Source of the DNA: Sphingobacterium multivorum
GTDB lineage: Bacteria > Bacteroidota > Bacteroidia > Sphingobacteriales > Sphingobacteriaceae
Assembly (NCBI RefSeq): GCF_039511225.1
Contig: NZ_CP154261.1
Span: forward strand, 5,084,001-5,148,000
Length of the DNA: 64,000 nt
Reading direction: 5' to 3'
The notes under the pieces are model-generated. The model did not search any database. It was not told the origin of the DNA and worked only from the letters and a program-made list of their open reading frames with translations. Below, piece after piece: positions 1-8,275 of this stretch. Both the position numbers and the translations under genes were made by a program. Numbering within the stretch: the stretch's first letter is position 1; every line of letters starts with the position of its first letter.

Positions 1-223
1 AGTAAACGGAAATAGCAGCTGCAATAACTACAATATGACATTTAAAACGAATGGAAACACCATTAATTTTGGCCCCATTATGTCGACAAAAATGGCCTGC
101 GAAGGTAATGGTGAAGCAACCTTCTTTTCGACCTTAGAAAAGGTAAATACCTTTAGCATAAGCGAGAATACGTTGACATTTATCATGGGAGATATTGCTA
201 TTATGCGATTCAAACGGAAATAA
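1..223 (+). CDS. META-domain (HslJ-like) protein, 3' end only
   Basis: This is the C-terminal part of a gene whose start lies before the window; the first full codon is at base 2. The residues fit the META/HslJ fold: a GNSSCNNY-like turn, then FGPIMSTKMAC, then a Leu-rich strand near the end. Proteins of this family are usually envelope lipoproteins of uncertain function, linked in E. coli to heat shock and novobiocin resistance. The two cysteines (in SCNNY and MACEG) are typical. The N-terminal signal cannot be seen. The family call is fairly secure; the function is not known. Confidence 0.72.
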   Translation, partial: VNGNSSCNNYNMTFKTNGNTINFGPIMSTKMACEGNGEATFFSTLEKVNTFSISENTLTFIMGDIAIMRFKRK

Positions 224-252
224 AAAAATTAGTTTTTTGCTCCAAATGAAGT

Positions 253-286
253 AAAAAGGGCGTTGTTACGAAACAAGGCCCTTTTT
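253..286. terminator. bidirectional intrinsic terminator
   Basis: The arms AAAAGGGC and GCCCTTTT, extended by TTGTT/AACAA, surround a short loop, with a T run on the plus side and the matching A run on the other. It lies between the META gene and the convergent acyl-CoA dehydrogenase gene and can serve both. Confidence 0.75.
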
Positions 287-338
287 ATGTATTAAGCGAT
301 ATTTGGCGACAGGATTGGAAAGACCAGCCAGATCCCCC

Positions 339-1688
339 CTAAACAAAGGCACTGAATCCAGTTATACTTCTGCCAACAATGAGTGAATTGATTTCCTTTG
401 TTCCCTCATAGGAATAAATTGCTTCAGCATCGGCCAAAAACCGTGCGACATTATATTCCAACAGAATACCGTTTCCGCCCATAACCTCTCGAGCCTTGGA
501 AACAATATCTCTCGTACGTAAAGAACAGAAGACTTTGGCCAACGAGGCATGTTCATCTCTTAGCTCACCCTTATCCTGTAATTCAGATAATCTGAAGACA
601 AGCGTTTGCATGGCCGTTAAATTGGACAACATTTCAACCAGGTGATTTTGAATAAGCTGAAAAGAAGCGATTGGTTTACCAAATTGCTTTCTTTTACGTG
701 TATAATCCAAGGCATTTTCATAGGCACCCCGCGCACATCCTACAGCCATCCAAGCGACACCTGCTCGCGTCATCTGAAGAACCTTTCCCGTATCTTTAAA
801 GGAACTTGCATGTTGCAGGCGATCACTTTCTGGAACGATACAATTCGATAAGGTAATAAGACCATTCTGTACAATACGCAAAGCCATTTTATCTTTAATT
901 TTTTCTACGGAAAAACCTGGGTTATCTTTTCGTACGATAAAACCTTTAACCTCTCCATCATCAAGATCCCTAGCCCAAATAATGGTGATATCCGAAAAGG
1001 TGGAGTTCCCGATCCATTTTTTCTGACCATTTAACACCCAGCCTTCGGCGGTCTTCTTACAGGTTGTGGTCAATCCGCCCGCTGCTCCCGACCCTACTTC
1101 GGGTTCGGTTAGACCAAAAGCACCAATCACTTGCATTTTCTGCATGTTGGGCAACCACTCCTGTTTTTGTTCTTCGGATCCACAAATATAAATCGATCCC
1201 ATGGCCAAACCACTCTGTACACCAAAGAAGGTTGCAACAGATGCGTCGACACGAGCTATCTCGGCCGCTATGATTCCTTCCATTAAAGAACTCCCCCCCA
1301 TACAGCCATACCCATCATAGGTATAGCCACAAATATTTAAAGCGGCTAGTTTCGGTATAATTTCAAACGGAAATTCATCTCTTAACCAATATTTATTGAC
1401 AATTGGCTTGACTTCGGTCTCCATAAATTCCCTCACCTTCAATTGCAATGCGCGGTCTGAATCGTTTAATTTACTATCCATAGCATAGAAATCACCATTA
1501 ATAGGCGGTAATTCCTTTTTTTCTTTTCCCGCACTCAGCATTTTCATTAAACCATGCAGCTGCTTATCATCCATTTTTGATACGGCATCCATTACTGCTC
1601 CCAAATCCACTTTCTTCGATATTTCCTCCAATTTGCCAAAGTCTATTGATTTTGCCAAATCCATTATATTCTTTACTTTATCAAACAT
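339..1688 (-). CDS. acyl-CoA dehydrogenase family protein (glutaryl-CoA dehydrogenase / ACX4-like)
   Basis: A 449-residue flavoenzyme expected to oxidise an acyl-CoA to the enoyl-CoA in the cytoplasm. The first 60 or so residues are a charged helical extension; the acyl-CoA dehydrogenase core follows. Visible motifs are the FAD/substrate loop FGLTEPEVGSGA (about residues 190-205), KKWIGNSTFSD, the C-terminal RKQFGKPIASFQLIQ, and YSYEGTKEINSLIVGR near the end, whose Glu is the position of the catalytic base in glutaryl-CoA dehydrogenases and plant ACX4-type oxidases. It stands alone, so the substrate is not shown by context. The family is near certain; substrate and electron acceptor are open. 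Confidence 0.88.
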   Translation of the reverse strand: MFDKVKNIMDLAKSIDFGKLEEISKKVDLGAVMDAVSKMDDKQLHGLMKMLSAGKEKKELPPINGDFYAMDSKLNDSDRALQLKVREFMETEVKPIVNKYWLRDEFPFEIIPKLAALNICGYTYDGYGCMGGSSLMEGIIAAEIARVDASVATFFGVQSGLAMGSIYICGSEEQKQEWLPNMQKMQVIGAFGLTEPEVGSGAAGGLTTTCKKTAEGWVLNGQKKWIGNSTFSDITIIWARDLDDGEVKGFIVRKDNPGFSVEKIKDKMALRIVQNGLITLSNCIVPESDRLQHASSFKDTGKVLQMTRAGVAWMAVGCARGAYENALDYTRKRKQFGKPIASFQLIQNHLVEMLSNLTAMQTLVFRLSELQDKGELRDEHASLAKVFCSLRTRDIVSKAREVMGGNGILLEYNVARFLADAEAIYSYEGTKEINSLIVGRSITGFSAFV

Positions 1689-1941
1689 AATTGCAATTTC
1701 TTTTTAAGTGTTTACTTCTTAAAATAAGAAAAATAATCGAAAATTGTTTGGAAACGGCATGATACAAATTGACAAATATGGAATTCTCCGGTAAATAAAC
1801 GAATGGACAGCAACTTACCTTATATCGCACGATATCTTATCAATAAAATATTGGAATCAGGGAAGTTTCGAATAAAATACACAACTATAAAACACTTAAA
1901 AACAGCCTGTTAATAATATTTTCAAAAAAATATTATTTTTT
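1689..1941. other. intergenic region without a recognised gene
   Basis: AT-rich spacer between the starts of two divergent genes. It must hold the promoter of the acyl-CoA dehydrogenase gene; near-matches to the -7 box occur on the minus strand around 1766-1780 but none is exact. I see no RNA gene or repeat here. Confidence 0.5.
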
Positions 1942-1970
1942 GGGTTACCTTTTTTGGTTACGTGTATTAA
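1942..1970 (+). promoter_or_regulatory. upstream element shared with the paralogue at 2389
   Basis: The 29-nt stretch starting GGGTTACCTTTTTTG and ending TATTAA recurs with the same length at 2318-2346, before the second lipoprotein gene; the first 15 bases are identical and the rest mostly so. Each copy ends 43-47 nt before its start codon. It probably contains the promoter, though no canonical -7 box is obvious, and it may bind a regulator. Confidence 0.55.
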
Positions 1971-2016
1971 GAGATGAAAAAGAAAATTATTTCAATTTAA
2001 ATTAGAAAATTAGAAA

Positions 2017-2241
2017 ATGAAAAACGCATTAAAATTCGGTTTCTTAGGTTTAGCTTTAACTGTAGCTTTCGCATCTTGTAACAATTCAGAGAAAAAAGCT
2101 GAAGGTGCTGCAGATTCAGCTTCTGCTTTAGTTGATTCAGCTGCTAACACATTAGATTCAGCTGCTACTAAAGTTGATTCAGCTGCTGCTAAAGTTGATT
2201 CAGCTGCTGCTAAAGTTGATTCAGCTGCTACTAAAAAATAA
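2017..2241 (+). CDS. small heptad-repeat lipoprotein (copy 1)
   Basis: A 74-residue protein with a basic N-terminus, a hydrophobic stretch and the lipobox-like AFASC at about residues 18-22, so it should be lipid-anchored at Cys22. The mature part is almost wholly a seven-residue repeat of the form K-V-D-S-A-A-A, five units, coded by 21-bp DNA repeats at 2128-2232. The pattern suggests an extended Ala-rich helix or coiled coil. A related gene follows at 2389 with nearly the same signal-peptide DNA. I do not recognise a named family; comparison with Braun-type lipoproteins or LEA-like hydrophilic helices rests on composition only. Confidence 0.8.
   Translation: MKNALKFGFLGLALTVAFASCNNSEKKAEGAADSASALVDSAANTLDSAATKVDSAAAKVDSAAAKVDSAATKK
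2128..2232 (+). repeat. five in-frame 21-bp tandem repeats
   Basis: Five consecutive 21-bp units, each containing GATTCAGCTGCT, code for the heptads of the lipoprotein at 2017. Units three and four are identical and five differs by one codon. In-frame repeats of this kind can change number by slippage without breaking the reading frame. Confidence 0.9.
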
Positions 2242-2263
2242 TTTAGGACTGAATAGAGCTTTT

Positions 2264-2300
2264 GGAAGGCCTTTTTTACGAAAGGCCTTTCTTTTTTTTT
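2264..2300 (+). terminator. intrinsic terminator after lipoprotein copy 1
   Basis: AAGGCCTTT and AAAGGCCTT form a 9-bp stem with a 6-nt loop, followed by a long T run. It separates the two lipoprotein genes, so each is probably transcribed on its own. Confidence 0.82.
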
Positions 2301-2317
2301 CAAAAAAAGAAATACCG

Positions 2318-2346
2318 GGGTTACCTTTTTTGTTTAATGGTATTAA
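2318..2346 (+). promoter_or_regulatory. upstream element shared with the gene at 2017
   Basis: Second copy of the element at 1942-1970, again beginning GGGTTACCTTTTTTG and ending TATTAA, 43 nt before the start codon. It lies just after the terminator of copy 1, consistent with an independent promoter for copy 2. Confidence 0.55.
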
Positions 2347-2388
2347 CTCCTAAATAACAAGATTTAAAAATATTTTAATTTTAATAAA

Positions 2389-2613
2389 ATGAAAAACGCA
2401 TTCAAATTCGGTTTCTTAGGTTTAGCTTTAACATTGGCTTTCGCATCATGTGGTGAAACTGCTAAAAAAACTGACGCTGCTACTGATTCAGCTAACGTTG
2501 CTTTAGATTCAGCTAACACTCAATTGGATTCAGCAAAAACTGCTGTAGATTCAGCAAAATCTGCTGTAGATTCAGCTGCTGCTAAAGTTGATTCAACTAA
2601 AGCTGCTCACTAA
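2389..2613 (+). CDS. small heptad-repeat lipoprotein (copy 2)
   Basis: A 74-residue paralogue of the protein at 2017. The signal peptide is nearly identical in DNA and protein and ends in AFASC (Cys at about 21). The mature part again has seven-residue DSA repeats (ALDSANT, QLDSAKT, AVDSAKS, AVDSAAA, KVDSTKA), but the units have diverged more and carry more Lys. Same length, own upstream element and own terminator point to a tandem duplication kept as two genes. Likely an abundant envelope lipoprotein with a helical rod; function unknown. Confidence 0.8.
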   Translation: MKNAFKFGFLGLALTLAFASCGETAKKTDAATDSANVALDSANTQLDSAKTAVDSAKSAVDSAAAKVDSTKAAH

Positions 2614-2642
2614 TTCTCTGAAAAGAATTTACACCGTATAGA

Positions 2643-2671
2643 AAGCTTCCTTCAACAAGGAGGCTTTTTTT
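2643..2671 (+). terminator. intrinsic terminator after lipoprotein copy 2
   Basis: AAGCTTCCT and AGGAGGCTT form a 9-bp stem with one G-T pair, followed by seven T. Confidence 0.8.
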
Positions 2672-2689
2672 ATATCTACACCAATTAAA

Positions 2690-2720
2690 TTGCTAAGCTC
2701 CAAGCATTTTTTTACCTTTG
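2690..2720 (+). promoter_or_regulatory. Bacteroidota-type promoter of purB
   Basis: TTG at 2690-2692 and TACCTTTG at 2713-2720 are 20 bp apart, matching the -33/-7 pattern of this phylum. The start codon lies 18 nt after the -7 box, which supports the ATG at 2739. Confidence 0.7.
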
Positions 2721-2738
2721 CCAAAAATCATTCAATCT

Positions 2739-4088
2739 ATGGCTTTATCATCTTTAACAGCAGTTACGCCTATTGACGGACGCTATTACAATAATACTAA
2801 TGAACTTTCAGCATTTTTTTCCGAATTTGCTTTAATCAAATATCGTGTACGCGTAGAAGTCGAATATTTTATTGCATTAAGCGAGTCTGGTATCGCTCAA
2901 TTGCAACAGTTTGACAAAACACTAAATGAAAAATTACGGGATATCTATAGGAATTTTTCTGAAGAAGATGCCATTTGGATCAAAAACACAGAGAAAGTTA
3001 CGAACCATGATGTTAAAGCTGTTGAGTATTTTCTAAAAGATCAATTTGAAAAATTAGGATTACAGGACTACCTTGAATTCATTCATTTTGGTTTGACTTC
3101 ACAAGATATCAATAATACAGCCATTCCACTTTCCTGGAAAGAAGCAATTAAAGAGAGTTATACACCTGCAATCGAAGAATTGCTTCATGAATTGAAATCT
3201 TTGGCAACTTCGTGGTCAGAAATCCCGATGTTGGCACGTACCCATGGACAGCCAGCATCTCCAACTCGTTTGGGCAAAGAGTTCTATGTTTTCATTGAAC
3301 GTATTGAACGTCAATTGCAACTATTACATCAAGTACCGTATTCAGCTAAATTTGGTGGTGCGACTGGTAATTTTAATGCACATCACGTTGCATATCCAGC
3401 GACAAATTGGATCGATTTTGGAAATAATTTCGTCAACAATATCTTGGGCTTAGACCGTTCACAAACGACCACGCAAATTGAGCACTACGATAACTTTGCG
3501 GCAAGTTGTGACGCCTTAAAACGGATCAACAATATTGTCATCGATTTATGCCGTGACATTTGGACATATATTTCGATGGAATATTTTAAACAAAAAATTA
3601 CTGCCGGTCAAATCGGTTCTTCGGCTATGCCACATAAAGTCAACCCGATTGACTTTGAAAATGCAGAAGGAAATTTAGGTATTGCAAATGCAATTTTCGA
3701 GCACCTTTCAGCGAAGTTACCTGTTTCCCGTCTTCAACGGGATTTAACAGATTCTACGGTATTACGTAATATTGGTGTTCCATTTGCACATACCCTAATT
3801 GCTATTAAATCAACTTTGAGAGGGTTACGCAAATTGATCTTAAACGAACAGGCGTTGGCCAATGACCTGGAAAATAATTGGGCTGTTGTTGCAGAAGCAC
3901 TACAAACTATATTAAGAAGGGAAGGCTATCCTAAGCCGTATGAAGCTTTAAAAGACCTAACACGTACCAACACACATGTTACGAAAGAAACGATAGCGAC
4001 ATTTGTCGATAATCTAAATGTATCAGCGGAAGTTAAGGCGGAACTAAAAGCAATCAGTCCTTCGAACTACACAGGTATTACTTTATAA
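2739..4088 (+). CDS. purB: adenylosuccinate lyase
   Basis: Cytoplasmic enzyme of purine synthesis; it removes fumarate from SAICAR and from adenylosuccinate. The 449-residue product starts MALSSLTAVTPIDGRY; the frame is open further upstream, but an earlier start would be a TTG inside the -7 box, so the ATG at 2739 is preferred. The fumarase/aspartase superfamily signature GSSAMPHKVNPIDFENAEG is near residue 290, with TSQDINNTA near 125 and ARTHGQPASPT near 165. Length and the NPIDFEN form match the E. coli PurB class. It stands as a single gene with its own promoter. Confidence 0.95.
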   Translation: MALSSLTAVTPIDGRYYNNTNELSAFFSEFALIKYRVRVEVEYFIALSESGIAQLQQFDKTLNEKLRDIYRNFSEEDAIWIKNTEKVTNHDVKAVEYFLKDQFEKLGLQDYLEFIHFGLTSQDINNTAIPLSWKEAIKESYTPAIEELLHELKSLATSWSEIPMLARTHGQPASPTRLGKEFYVFIERIERQLQLLHQVPYSAKFGGATGNFNAHHVAYPATNWIDFGNNFVNNILGLDRSQTTTQIEHYDNFAASCDALKRINNIVIDLCRDIWTYISMEYFKQKITAGQIGSSAMPHKVNPIDFENAEGNLGIANAIFEHLSAKLPVSRLQRDLTDSTVLRNIGVPFAHTLIAIKSTLRGLRKLILNEQALANDLENNWAVVAEALQTILRREGYPKPYEALKDLTRTNTHVTKETIATFVDNLNVSAEVKAELKAISPSNYTGITL

Positions 4089-4129
4089 GCTTTTACTTAT
4101 AGATGACCTTAAGAAAGCTTCTTTTGACC

Positions 4130-4137
4130 TATATTTG
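4130..4137 (+). promoter_or_regulatory. -7 box upstream of the Nfu gene
   Basis: TATATTTG is an exact -7 consensus 23 nt before the start at 4161. No clear TTG is seen at the -33 spacing. Confidence 0.5.
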
Positions 4138-4160
4138 CTTGGAATAAAAATAGATAATAC

Positions 4161-4715
4161 ATGGCTACGATTAACGTATATACAGAGTCTACACCCAATC
4201 CTTCTACAATGAAGTTCTTGGTCAACAAATTGTTGATCAACGGTAGTGTAGATTATCCAAATAAAGAAGCAGCACAAGATTCACCGTTTGCACTTGAATT
4301 ATTCAAATTTAACTTTGTCAATGGGGTATTTTTTGCAAGTAACTTCGTGACCATTACCAAAACTGAAGATGCGGAATGGGAAGACATTGAAGCTTTGCTA
4401 AAAGACTTTGTAAAAGGTGCTGTAGAGTCTGAACTTGCTGTAAAAACGGTACACCACGATACAGAGGTTAATTTTGAAGGGACTGAAACTGAAGTGAAGA
4501 TACAACAAGTATTACATGATTATGTGAGACCTGCTGTTGAACAAGATGGTGGAGCAATCCATTATAAATCCTTCAACGAAGGTATTGTGACAGTTGAACT
4601 AAAAGGTTCTTGCAGTGGTTGTCCATCTTCGACGATCACATTAAAAGCAGGAATTGAGGGATTGTTGAAACGCATGGTTCCAGAAGTGACTGAAGTAGTG
4701 GCAGAGGCCATGTAA
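4161..4715 (+). CDS. Nfu-type iron-sulfur cluster scaffold/carrier
   Basis: A 184-residue cytoplasmic protein that should carry Fe-S clusters to target enzymes. Residues 1-90 match the Nfu N-terminal domain (TESTPNPSTMKF at the start, then FVNGVFFASNFVTITK). Residues 105-180 are a NifU C-terminal domain with RPAVEQDGGAI and the cluster-binding GSCSGCPSS, both CxxC cysteines present. The two-domain build matches mitochondrial NFU1 and bacterial NfuA-like carriers. It has its own -7 box and a terminator downstream and is not in a suf or isc cluster here. Confidence 0.92.
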   Translation: MATINVYTESTPNPSTMKFLVNKLLINGSVDYPNKEAAQDSPFALELFKFNFVNGVFFASNFVTITKTEDAEWEDIEALLKDFVKGAVESELAVKTVHHDTEVNFEGTETEVKIQQVLHDYVRPAVEQDGGAIHYKSFNEGIVTVELKGSCSGCPSSTITLKAGIEGLLKRMVPEVTEVVAEAM

Positions 4716-4735
4716 TCACAGCTATTTGATACAAT

Positions 4736-4777
4736 AAAAAAGGATTCAGCAAATAGGTTTTGCTGAATCCTTTTTTT
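4736..4777. terminator. bidirectional terminator between the Nfu gene and the GH3 gene
   Basis: AAAAGGATTCAGCA and TGCTGAATCCTTTT form a long perfect stem with an A run before and a T run after, between convergent genes. Confidence 0.85.
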
Positions 4778-4837
4778 ATCCCCTAGTCCTAAGAAAGGAC
4801 TGCCATCCGTCATCTATGTGGTCTGGCAATTTTAAAC

Positions 4838-7255
4838 CTAATTGACCACTTCAAATGAATCCTTAAGCGGAAGATTGACAGAAGAATTACCGATAAATAG
4901 TTCAAATTTGCCGGGTTCAACTGTCCAGTTATTGTGCTGATCCAAAAGTTCCAGGTGGGCCGGTAGTATGGTAAACCGTATGGTCCTTTTTTCCCCTGGA
5001 TTAAGTTCAATTTTTTCAAACCCACGTAAATCCATTTCATAAGTTGTTACTGAAGACAGCACATCTTTGATATACAGCTGAACAACTTCGGCTCCCTTCC
5101 TCTTTCCTATGTTTTCAACATCAACCGTAACTGTGAGGGAATCTGATGGTCTGATCTGTTTCTTCGTGAGTTGTAAATTTGAAAAACTAAAATCTGTGTA
5201 GCTTAATCCATATCCAAAAGGGTATAAAAAGCCAACAACCCTACTATTTCCCCACCCATTGGGTCCGACCCCGGGTTGCCCCGCCTGTGCAGCGGGCTTG
5301 GTCGGAAAATTCATTTCAACCTGTCCTACAGACTTTGGAAATGAAATGGGCAATTTTCCACTAGGGCTATACCCTCCAAACAGCATTTCGGCAAGAACAT
5401 TTCCCGACTGATTACTAAGAAACCAACTCTCCACAATTGCAGGTAGATACTTATTTTCCCAATTGACAGTAAGTGGGCGACCATTGACAAGTACCAGCAC
5501 AATAGGTTTGCCTGTTTCTTTCAATTTTATTAAATAGTCGCGTTGCTTGCCTGGCAAATTTAGATCTGATCGCGACCGACTTTCACCGACTTCTCGCTCT
5601 GATTCGCCCATTACTGCTATGATCAGATCAGATTCGTTACCGAGACGAACACCTTCGGCCATCTTTTCCAGCTCCTCGCCGGACAAGTCTGTTGGAATAA
5701 TCTCACTCTCAGGCCAGTTTTTATCCACGACATCTACACCTTTGGTATAATCAACCCGAAGTGCCTTTGTTTTTCCATAATTTATAATCCCATCTTTGAT
5801 GGTTGTGATCGGATTATTGGAAGGTCCATAGCGACTTGTCGTATAATTTGTTGCTTCTGCCATTGGTCCCGTAACCAAAATTCGTTTGTATTTATTCACG
5901 TCTATTGGAAGTAGATGCTGTTCATTTTTCAAAAGAACAATAGACTCTCTATTCATTTGAAACGAAACTTCTTCATCTGCGGGCGTATGCACCTTTTTAT
6001 CGGCTACAGCTATATCTTCTCTCAATGGATGATCAAATAAACCCAGTTTAAATTTCACGGTCAGGACTTCGCGAACCCGCTGATCCAATATTTTGGTATC
6101 CAGCCCCCCTTCCTCTATTAGTTCCATTAACGGTGTTAGATATGTACTTGGCGGATCAAAATTCGTCCGCACATTCAAACCCGCCTCCAGTGCCTGTTTA
6201 ATAGCCTCTTTATAGTTTGCAGCAACATGGTGTTTATTGTAAATAAACTCTAGAGCCTCACTGTCGGACACCACATACCCTTCAAACCCATATTCTTTGC
6301 GGAGTAAGTCCTGCAAAAAATAACTACTGGCAGATACAGGCACGCCATCATAATCATTATAACTACTCATAATTCCTAAAGGTTTGGCTTCCTTTATGAC
6401 CCTTTTAAATGGATAGAGGTGAAGCGAATGCATCTCACGAAAGCCAACATGCGGATCCGTTCGTGCATTGCCATCTCTTCCTCCTTTGGGCACAGAATAG
6501 ACCGCATAATGTTTCAACGTGGAGGCGACACCATTTTTTTGAATCCCTAACACAACTTGTTTCCCCATTTCGGCAATATGAAACGGATCTTCCCCATAGG
6601 TTTCAACCACTCTTCCCCAGCGCGGATCTCTAGAAACGTCAAGAATAGGGGTATAAACATTTGTATAGCCAAGATACTTGGCTTCCCTACCAATTATATC
6701 ACCAGCTTTGCGTACCAGCGCAGTATTCCATGTACTTCCAATATTGATTGGTGCCGGCAAGGAGGTAGCCCGATCATGGTTGAGTCCATGAATTCCTTCG
6801 TTGGTAAAATCAACCGGAATACCAAGTCGTGTATTTTCCACAAACCATTGTTGAACATTATTTAAGGCTTGAGCGTGGCGGCTGAAGGGATACGAAAATG
6901 AACTTTTTGCCGACTTATTATAAGCTAAGCTATTCAACATTTCGTCCATATTGGCCAAGCCGTATTTCCAAATCTCTTTGTCCCAAGCGGCAGTGGGCTG
7001 TTCATCCTTCAAAACCCGCCCATAACCGTAAAGTGTGACAGTCTGATTGGCCTTTTCTTGAACAGTCATTTGACGCAACAGGTCCTCCACACGACTGGCT
7101 ATTTTCTGATTGCGGTCTTCATAAATATCCTTTTTTCCATTTTTGTTAAAGTCAATCCAATCCTTATGGTAAATGTTGATGTGCTGGGCAGAAGAATGCA
7201 AATAAAGGGTTGAGAGCGCTGAAATAATTAGGCAGCTTTTGAGTTGATTAAGCAT
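4838..7255 (-). CDS. glycoside hydrolase family 3 (beta-glucosidase-like), secreted
   Basis: About 805 residues beginning at the ATG at 7255, which gives a clean signal peptide (MLNQLKSCLIISALSTLYLHSSAQ-type); a further in-frame start at 7291 would add 12 residues. The GH3 N-terminal barrel follows, with LKHYAVYS and YEGYVVSDSEAL-like segments (FEGYVVSDSEA), the Asp of VVSD being the expected nucleophile. The C-terminal GH3 sandwich and an FnIII-like domain with LRGFEKIELNPGEK complete the BglX-type layout. It should cleave beta-linked glucose or xylose from oligosaccharides in the periplasm or outside. No SusC/SusD genes flank it, so the substrate is not shown. Confidence 0.9.
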   Translation of the reverse strand: MLNQLKSCLIISALSTLYLHSSAQHINIYHKDWIDFNKNGKKDIYEDRNQKIASRVEDLLRQMTVQEKANQTVTLYGYGRVLKDEQPTAAWDKEIWKYGLANMDEMLNSLAYNKSAKSSFSYPFSRHAQALNNVQQWFVENTRLGIPVDFTNEGIHGLNHDRATSLPAPINIGSTWNTALVRKAGDIIGREAKYLGYTNVYTPILDVSRDPRWGRVVETYGEDPFHIAEMGKQVVLGIQKNGVASTLKHYAVYSVPKGGRDGNARTDPHVGFREMHSLHLYPFKRVIKEAKPLGIMSSYNDYDGVPVSASSYFLQDLLRKEYGFEGYVVSDSEALEFIYNKHHVAANYKEAIKQALEAGLNVRTNFDPPSTYLTPLMELIEEGGLDTKILDQRVREVLTVKFKLGLFDHPLREDIAVADKKVHTPADEEVSFQMNRESIVLLKNEQHLLPIDVNKYKRILVTGPMAEATNYTTSRYGPSNNPITTIKDGIINYGKTKALRVDYTKGVDVVDKNWPESEIIPTDLSGEELEKMAEGVRLGNESDLIIAVMGESEREVGESRSRSDLNLPGKQRDYLIKLKETGKPIVLVLVNGRPLTVNWENKYLPAIVESWFLSNQSGNVLAEMLFGGYSPSGKLPISFPKSVGQVEMNFPTKPAAQAGQPGVGPNGWGNSRVVGFLYPFGYGLSYTDFSFSNLQLTKKQIRPSDSLTVTVDVENIGKRKGAEVVQLYIKDVLSSVTTYEMDLRGFEKIELNPGEKRTIRFTILPAHLELLDQHNNWTVEPGKFELFIGNSSVNLPLKDSFEVVN

Positions 7256-7425
7256 TATGCTGAAAATTGTTGGTTTTATAAAGTGAAGCAAGGTACAAAA
7301 AAAATAAAAATCCGCGGATGAAACACATCGTCAATCTGGAATAAGTCAATATAAATTCATTTTTTAACAAGCATCTAGCTTAAAAATAGTTAACTTTACG
7401 ACCAATTGTGAAACCAACAAAAAAA

Positions 7426-8274
7426 ATGAGTGCAGATATTAACAAACTAGAACAAATTGCATCACAGGTAAGACGTGATATCGTACGTATGGTACACGCT
7501 TGTCAATCAGGACACCCAGGTGGTTCGTTAGGTTGTACAGACTACTTTGTGGCGCTTTATTTCAATGCAATGAAACGCAATCCTTCCTTTGACATGGATG
7601 GAAAAGGAGAAGATTTATTCTTCCTGTCCAATGGACACATCTCTCCTGTATTTTACAGTACATTGGCACATGCGGGATATTTTGAAGTGAGCGAATTAGC
7701 AACGTTCAGAAAAATCAATTCCAGACTTCAAGGTCACCCAACAACCCACGAAGGTCTTCCAGGTATTCGTATTGCATCGGGATCATTGGGCCAAGGATTA
7801 TCTGTTGCAATTGGAGCCGCACAGGCAAAAAAATTGAATAAAGACAATAATCTAGTTTATGTATTAATGGGTGATGGCGAATTGCAGGAAGGCCAAGTTT
7901 GGGAAGCTGCAATGTACGCACCACACAATAAAATCGACAATTTAATTGCTACTGTTGACTATAACAAAGCACAAATTGACGGATCTACAGATCAAGTATT
8001 ATCTCTTGGGGATCTTCGTGCAAAATGGGAAGCATTTGGCTGGGATGTGATGGAAATTGCTAAAGGCAATGACATGAATGCTGTTGTTGCAGGTTTAGCA
8101 GAAGCTAAATCACGCACAGGAAAAGGTAAACCAGTCATTATTCTGATGCATACTGAAATGGGTAACGGTGTTGATTTTATGATGGGTTCTCATAAATGGC
8201 ATGGTGTTGCTCCAAATGACGAACAATTGGCGTCGGCATTGAATCAGCTTACAGAAACTTTAGGAGATTACTAG
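7426..8274 (+). CDS. transketolase, N-terminal (thiamine-binding) subunit
   Basis: First half of a split transketolase of the pentose phosphate pathway. About 282 residues from the ATG at 7426 (MSADINKLEQIASQVRRDIV); an in-frame ATG at 7408 lies only about 10 nt after a -7-like TAACTTTA, so the later start is preferred. It carries CQSGHPGGSLG near residue 30 and the thiamine diphosphate motif GDGELQEGQVWEA near 145, with the matching Asn and Lys in DYNKAQIDG. The C-terminal subunit begins one base after the stop codon, so the two are co-translated and should form the alpha2beta2 enzyme. Confidence 0.93.
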   Translation: MSADINKLEQIASQVRRDIVRMVHACQSGHPGGSLGCTDYFVALYFNAMKRNPSFDMDGKGEDLFFLSNGHISPVFYSTLAHAGYFEVSELATFRKINSRLQGHPTTHEGLPGIRIASGSLGQGLSVAIGAAQAKKLNKDNNLVYVLMGDGELQEGQVWEAAMYAPHNKIDNLIATVDYNKAQIDGSTDQVLSLGDLRAKWEAFGWDVMEIAKGNDMNAVVAGLAEAKSRTGKGKPVIILMHTEMGNGVDFMMGSHKWHGVAPNDEQLASALNQLTETLGDY

Positions 8275-8275
8275 A

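Noticed and set aside
2010..2303. 97-codon minus-strand ORF rich in AAES repeats
   Set aside because: It is the reverse of the repeat-coding lipoprotein gene, which has a signal peptide, terminator and upstream element on the other strand.
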